Assembly (NCBI GenBank): GCA_032229885.1 | Contig: JAVYAJ010000331.1 | Coordinates: forward strand, 1-18,596 | Reading direction: 5' to 3' | Source: Anammoximicrobium sp032229885 | Lineage (GTDB): Bacteria > Planctomycetota > Planctomycetia > Pirellulales > Pirellulaceae | DNA: 18,596 nucleotides | Shown: positions 16,801 through 18,596 of the stretch, piece by piece | Layout of the letters: each line of letters opens with the position of its first letter | How positions within the stretch are numbered: the stretch's first letter is position 1 | The notes under the pieces: model-generated | Databases searched by the model: none | What the model saw: the letters and a program-made list of their open reading frames with translations, nothing else | Told to the model about the DNA's origin: nothing | Program-made: the position numbers and the translations under genes

Positions 16801-16830
16801 GCCGGATCGCCAATCGCCCCAGGCCTTCAT
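10900..16830 (-). CDS. Giant secretin-like envelope protein with Ig-like domains and coiled coil
   Basis: The protein has 1976 residues. The start at 16830 is chosen over 16902 because GGGGGGAG lies 7 bases upstream and a membrane anchor follows at residues 9-25 (SGVSLVLLVILGGLGLW). A Pro-rich linker leads to beta-rich Ig-like domains (about 98-545); the last (about 428-538, with TTPPSVQQVDPINLATSPKPTTIRIYFDPNV) resembles SbsA-type Big_5. A conserved-looking YYYRDAHR (585-592) precedes an Ala/Gln/Arg-rich coiled coil (about 606-761). GLIQLRGPIKGINTI and INQLDAPVGQVRV (786-816) look like a secretin N-domain. A long helical region follows, then about 1611-1746 resembles the secretin C-terminal domain: GWEIRPVIQPDGQ, and VPLLEDIPVAGVLFR (1697-1711), compare VPLLGDIPVLGxLF. 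The tail is Pro/Gly/Gln-rich. Secretins form outer-membrane channels; here channel function is inferred, and the size, Ig-like part and helical insert are unusual. GC content changes sharply within the gene. Confidence 0.9.
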   Translation of the reverse strand: MKAWGDWRSGVSLVLLVILGGLGLWSRADRRVRTQSPPREPARIADRLPSDTPLGPIPRNAAAVNDTDESRVRVASAALPLGVALAAPGAEPSSQPPAITKVKQGDYIWNVEPTRRILLLDASKNVTIRGTGPRPRDLTAKLLETSLDVVSVNQDGASEWSAIVTLAEQTTTQRVTFMNGSDDLGTIWLRLPSVQSPTQPSITHISNNKYADPSGVSAVPPSIDIYDQYFRLQGQGAPKSQDLSFHLFHPSTGEKTFLGEAVFDEKLNVEANGVWDAKLLFPGMPTAGLTYEVVVVSGGANAPGHAVGTLRVNLNAVNATLIGTTPDFKAKHPTDETGVNDVGPGGVLNTNNRKITFSGGEPKDSSARVVIFSGDDEKPIATAKPGSDAWSANYTVARDGKYSFTAAVVQGKTIGKRTGPITVHVGTTPPSVQQVDPINLATSPKPTTIRIYFDPNVRIAATGLEAQFEMKSKDERNTQVTISLGAPNFNQQDNVVTFTISEAVAPGVYDFTVKKGIQDLFGNTMVDDYHVTLFMPVDGEAPTVSRGITGPRAPKIEFPEYTEPREFTNGFNPSDHVETRVSRLYYYRDAHRIAQIINRDAQSYNRAAVEMQQQLADKARQIANQATAERQEKERRASETARQTRAAERELQAAQTRATQAADHAAQAALEQRQIAALGSAPGGDQTALQARAAQLEQDLARLETVAEQARNAAKAASDRVQALRPIEAAAAEAWHKATAAEDRARDEQFRREVAAAHADPDTFAPGNPNSKDPVNQVSVSVIGEGLIQLRGPIKGINTIRTMINQLDAPVGQVRVAVHTVQINGEKGDRMENVAGRIQRFVDHSRFLTLQSAEMLRKAIVTVAAQRASELGGIPGLTQEERDRKYLHAFFGEDFIRELEAMDSEFLKTGNKLLSLHSMDSTSLASALFIMALAKNTIRAEILHAFDGMMAGELPMAEQNYFEAGLTCDGKHKLFDKYCKRDEFQLLSGNARFQSLRGMFDAEIAADDTMTPIQREFVRLAQIFKSRLIVEMEVKQRVMERAVIEQRQGNYLKELKDAQKLEDEAKEDLRNAAKSMVETRRKAVEPAIVLTAHVDGATKNAGEAVEMAESSRKRIVDMIDLVRLLAGPMIEGDSYEAAKANFGPLSRRLNGEQGPAAVKKLNELLGKDLADLYDYREILKPLGDENDLGNRLLAYDKNVWDFHDKIQLLYIGKPASARPDMNLRFDLPWDHDIGISVSKEGTLTLDSKEDHEFLRKKLDELISQAEQIQTFLDDYKLEGHRAADKEKADKILERVLKTKPAEASDDELLNNLHRMMSVFEYYSHVAKHVRDGLQKAGARVDRTLGALADATNATEACQIRWTEILADWREAEKEIDGLVLRTAAADLFQGLSTTREALGSLLASDLLYQEKRRAADAARRPLDHKKFLDMLVDEMEDKYIELLEGTRAHTANIDAYIKRLMTCLDDDFNTQFYYPTFRKVREASQFWDVQMGQVETTNVLANNRAFAKVSPQATMEFDLPKRDIMIAEAINGAKAMIDDVGALAQDPTFLAMAKLNGGQPTSSPIAGASGGLATMRNVLPGLSTSTAETVLGQQGPGGAQFGAALEGLIPDPAIYKFETGTGWEIRPVIQPDGQAVVFHFNYMYTTNIREPVRADEKHLGRVKRHFVDTDVQLSNYELREVSRYTVALKAARTARGVPLLEDIPVAGVLFRPLPSAESSLQQNVILSQATIFPTLFDLMGLRWAPVVADLDPLGLSNDEFIVRNRRRVLMNRVFDHSSSQVDEFLRIPPGERRMDLYRSQQTVPSIHPNGYSGPGANLHDSQLQEGYAPTDRGETQFVPGHSREGSPLRPQRPSWQLPGAPSLDAPDGAANRLGDEPAGTSQMYPGAPQAMNQPPPQFLRPAETRDPGASPALGARDVGIQPAAPISVNRTSYTQVDAASAQPPAAFGPAAGQDLRARAAAGLKRLPQLDDKVRGN

Positions 16831-17353
16831 GGACACTCCCCCCAACCGCGATGAGCCGTTACGATGAACCCTGTGGCGGTGCGTCGTGCTGTCCACTGGC
16901 ATCGCAGTGTGCTCCCACGCCCCGCCAATCAGGGCATCTTAATCAGGAAAATCGACGTATCTGCTACAAAACTGAAAATACATCGTGGAAAATTTTCTAT
17001 GCGATAAGGCAGGTAATCTGGGATGTTGTGTCTGGCTGTATTGCGGGCGAACGAGCCGGATTGGCGTTTAATCCCATGCTTGCAGTGGTGGTGAAGGTAC
17101 TGCTGATGGCTAGGGCATGCCACATAAAGTACTGTGATTACGCAAGATTTATCGTAAAGCGAAATGATACAGGCGCTGCGTGATGGAAGTCAGATAGCTG
17201 TTCAGAATAATCGGTTTGACACCATCACATTTATCAAGTATGCTCACCCCACTTTGAGTGACAGAGTGGTCTAAGTTCCACGCGCATGGTAGCGATAGGC
17301 TGCGCGGTCCTCTGGTGGTAGGAAAGTAAGCCGTCGATGCGAGGAGGGGCTGT
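16831..17353. other. AT-richer spacer between divergent genes
   Basis: This 523-bp stretch separates the large minus-strand gene from the small plus-strand gene. Its GC content is visibly lower than that of most flanking coding sequence, with an AT-rich patch near 16960-17010. It should contain the promoter of the large gene, but I could not pick a convincing one on that strand. The plus-strand promoter at 17216-17244 is clear. No coding sequence is supported. Confidence 0.55.
17216..17244 (+). promoter_or_regulatory. Sigma-70-like promoter for the small gene at 17354
   Basis: A perfect -35 box TTGACA (17216-17221) is separated by exactly 17 bases from TATGCT (17239-17244), which matches four of six -10 positions. 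The start would be near 17251, leaving a leader of about 100 bases. This is the best promoter match seen in the window. Confidence 0.55.
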
Positions 17354-17605
17354 ATGGCCGAAAAAGTTGGTGATTGTGTCAAGGTGAAAAGCCCAAGTTA
17401 TCCTGGGACCCTCAAGAACCCCCGAGAGGGACGTATCCAGGAGATTGAGCGCACCAAGAGCGGAAAAATATTGTTCAAAGTCGTGTTCAAGTTCCGTAAG
17501 GGCCTCGCGATCCCCGCATTGCTTCCTCGCGAGGATTTGATCTTCTGTGAAGAGTGCCCACACAATTGGTCAATCGATGAGGATTTCAATCTACGCGAGG
17601 CGTGA
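17354..17605 (+). CDS. Small protein of unknown function, possible SH3-like fold with CxxC
   Basis: This 83-residue protein is well supported as a gene: GAGGAGG lies 6 bases before the ATG and a good promoter is upstream. The sequence begins MAEKVGDCVKVKSPSYPGTLKNP and continues GRIQEIERTKSGKILFKVVFKF, a short-strand pattern like small SH3/KOW-type barrels. Near the end CEECPH (Cys65, Cys68, His70) could bind a metal, although a full site would need a fourth ligand. There is no signal peptide or membrane segment, so it is probably cytoplasmic. GC content is about 50%, well below the neighbours, and it sits alone in an AT-richer island, suggesting an accessory or transferred gene. A nucleic-acid-binding role is only a guess. 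Confidence 0.65.
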   Translation: MAEKVGDCVKVKSPSYPGTLKNPREGRIQEIERTKSGKILFKVVFKFRKGLAIPALLPREDLIFCEECPHNWSIDEDFNLREA

Positions 17606-18000
17606 TCGACGATCGGCTTGCTGTCGTACAACGCAGGTGCGGTTGCTAGCACCCGTTATACTAACCTGAAGTTCCCTGGCGGGAATCCACGCAACATTCA
17701 ATTGAGAAAGGGCTTGCGCGCTCTTTAGGGTGTAAACTGGGCGCGTGTAAAAGCCCGCGCGAAGTTGTTTCTGCACCGAAGGTTACAGATTAGGCGCCTG
17801 CGTAAGTCTGCGCATTCAAAAGTGCAGTAACTCGCAATGCGCAAGGAGTTTACGGCAAAGCCACTCACGCGACTACAGACTAACGCGCCGCCCAATGCAA
17901 ATGGCCAAGCCAGGGCCGCGCCTCAGCCCGGAGTAGCTGCGCGGCGCACTGCGCCGCGCAGCGCGTTCGTACCGTCTCATGTTGCCCCAAGGTAACGTTT
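17606..18000. other. Spacer downstream of the small gene
   Basis: No coding sequence is supported in this 395-bp stretch. It holds small hairpins: TTCCC/GGGAA (17672-17685), a terminator-like stem at 17707-17726, and an 8-bp inverted repeat TGCGCATT (17809-17816) with AATGCGCA (17836-17843). The AT-richer composition of the island continues to about 17880 and then returns to high GC before the next gene. Confidence 0.5.
17707..17726 (+). terminator. Weak terminator-like hairpin after the small gene
   Basis: AAAGGGC (17707-17713) can pair with GCTCTTT (17720-17726), with one G-T wobble, around a 6-base loop. It lies about 100 bp after the stop codon. The following T-tract is short, so termination is uncertain. 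Confidence 0.22.
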
Positions 18001-18596
18001 CTACCCACGGGCCAGTTGTTCCAAACCGAAGCCAAAGCGGGCGGTGCCGCTGCGGCGGATGGTGGCGCCGCGGCCGATTTCGCCATAACAGCGGCGGAGG
18101 ATCTCGCTGTGGCCGCGGCAGACGCATTCGCGAACCGGGCCGCAGCACTGCTCGCCTTCGGCCGACGAGCACGATTCGCCCGTGCCGGTCTTTGGATCCT
18201 GGTCGCCCGCGCTGCATCGGTCTTTTTCCCGCATGGCTTCGTCGTAACGAAATTCCATGGGTGCCAGGGTCACAGTGTACCAGGGCCCGTTTTCGCACGG
18301 TTGGATCTGAAACTGTAACTGGACGGTGACGGGCATTCGAGGCGTGGTAGCGCGAAATCGGACTTCATACTGGCCGTCGCGATCGAAGCGAAAGCTCATG
18401 TCCTCGTAGATGATCAGTCCCTGGCGCTGGAGCAATTCGCCCCGCGGACCGAACTCGCGGATCGGAAAATGGGCTGCCGAGGCAAAATAGAACGGTGAAG
18501 CCGGCCCGTGGATCGCTCGGGCGCGGGTGATCCGATCCTGGGCGTCCGCCAAGGCGATCCGATTCAGAGCTTGCGTTTCCTCTTCGGCTGCTAGCA
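18001..18596 (-). CDS. Uncharacterised protein with Cys-rich C-terminus, 5' end outside window
   Basis: The minus-strand frame is open from the window end to a TAG at 18001, about 198 codons, with no in-frame stop or convincing start inside; a TTG at 18552 is an unlikely start because coding-like sequence (AAEEETQALNRIA) continues upstream. The visible part has an acidic helical stretch, then HFPIREFGPRGELLQRQGL and beta-strand-like RFDRDGQYEVRFRATTP and VTVQLQFQIQPCENGPW. A C-terminal region follows with a cluster of Cys residues (CSAG, ESCSS, QCCGPVRECVC, RRCYGE). Clustered Cys suggests disulfides in an exported protein or metal binding; the N-terminus needed to judge export is missing. The family is not recognised. 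Confidence 0.75.
   Translation of the reverse strand, partial: LAAEEETQALNRIALADAQDRITRARAIHGPASPFYFASAAHFPIREFGPRGELLQRQGLIIYEDMSFRFDRDGQYEVRFRATTPRMPVTVQLQFQIQPCENGPWYTVTLAPMEFRYDEAMREKDRCSAGDQDPKTGTGESCSSAEGEQCCGPVRECVCRGHSEILRRCYGEIGRGATIRRSGTARFGFGLEQLARG

Noticed and set aside
16929..17382. Short minus-strand frames in the AT-richer island as transposase remnants
   Set aside because: They share no recognisable transposase motif, have no terminal inverted repeats around them, and overlap the promoter of the small gene.
17354..17605. Small gene as a toxin or antitoxin
   Set aside because: No partner gene lies next to it and no known toxin or antitoxin motif is visible.

Overview
The window looks like a piece of a Planctomycete chromosome, probably Pirellulales-like. 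The reasons are a DUF1559 prepilin-type protein followed by a small transthyretin-like lipoprotein, several exported proteins of the lineage-specific kind, a FlgI-like lipoprotein outside any flagellar cluster, high GC (about 60-70% in most coding sequence), and spacers rich in dispersed repeats. No tRNA, rRNA, CRISPR array or intact transposase was found. The assignment rests on reading the sequence and on family knowledge; no database search was run.

Layout. 1-432: repeat-bearing spacer. 433-2310 (+): FlgI (P-ring)-like lipoprotein with HEAT-like repeats. 2421-6080 (+): complete SMC chromosome-condensation ATPase. 6081-6368: convergent spacer carrying copy A of a roughly 155-bp dispersed repeat headed by a REP-like hairpin. 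6369-6830 (-): lipoprotein, and 6956-7972 (-): DUF1559 protein, probably one transcript from a promoter near 8171-8198. 7973-8639: spacer with possible gene remnants. 8640-9428 and 9413-10159 (-): two exported proteins overlapping by 16 bp. 10160-10899: repeat-dense spacer with a 21-bp inverted repeat, a BIME-like pair of opposed hairpins and repeat copy B. 10900-16830 (-): one very large gene (1976 aa) for an envelope protein with an N-terminal membrane anchor, Ig-like domains, a coiled coil, a secretin-N-like segment and a C-terminal secretin-like region. 16831-18000: AT-richer island with one small unknown gene (17354-17605, +) that has its own promoter. 18001-18596 (-): an uncharacterised Cys-rich protein cut by the window end.

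Functional picture. SMC is the only housekeeping gene. Most other genes encode exported or envelope-anchored proteins. The secretin-like giant and the FlgI-like lipoprotein both resemble ring-forming envelope components but lack the partner genes of classical type II or III secretion, pili or flagella here. The strongest candidates for something undescribed are the secretin-like giant, with its sharply changing base composition, and the REP-like hairpin family, whose stems differ by compensatory base pairs.
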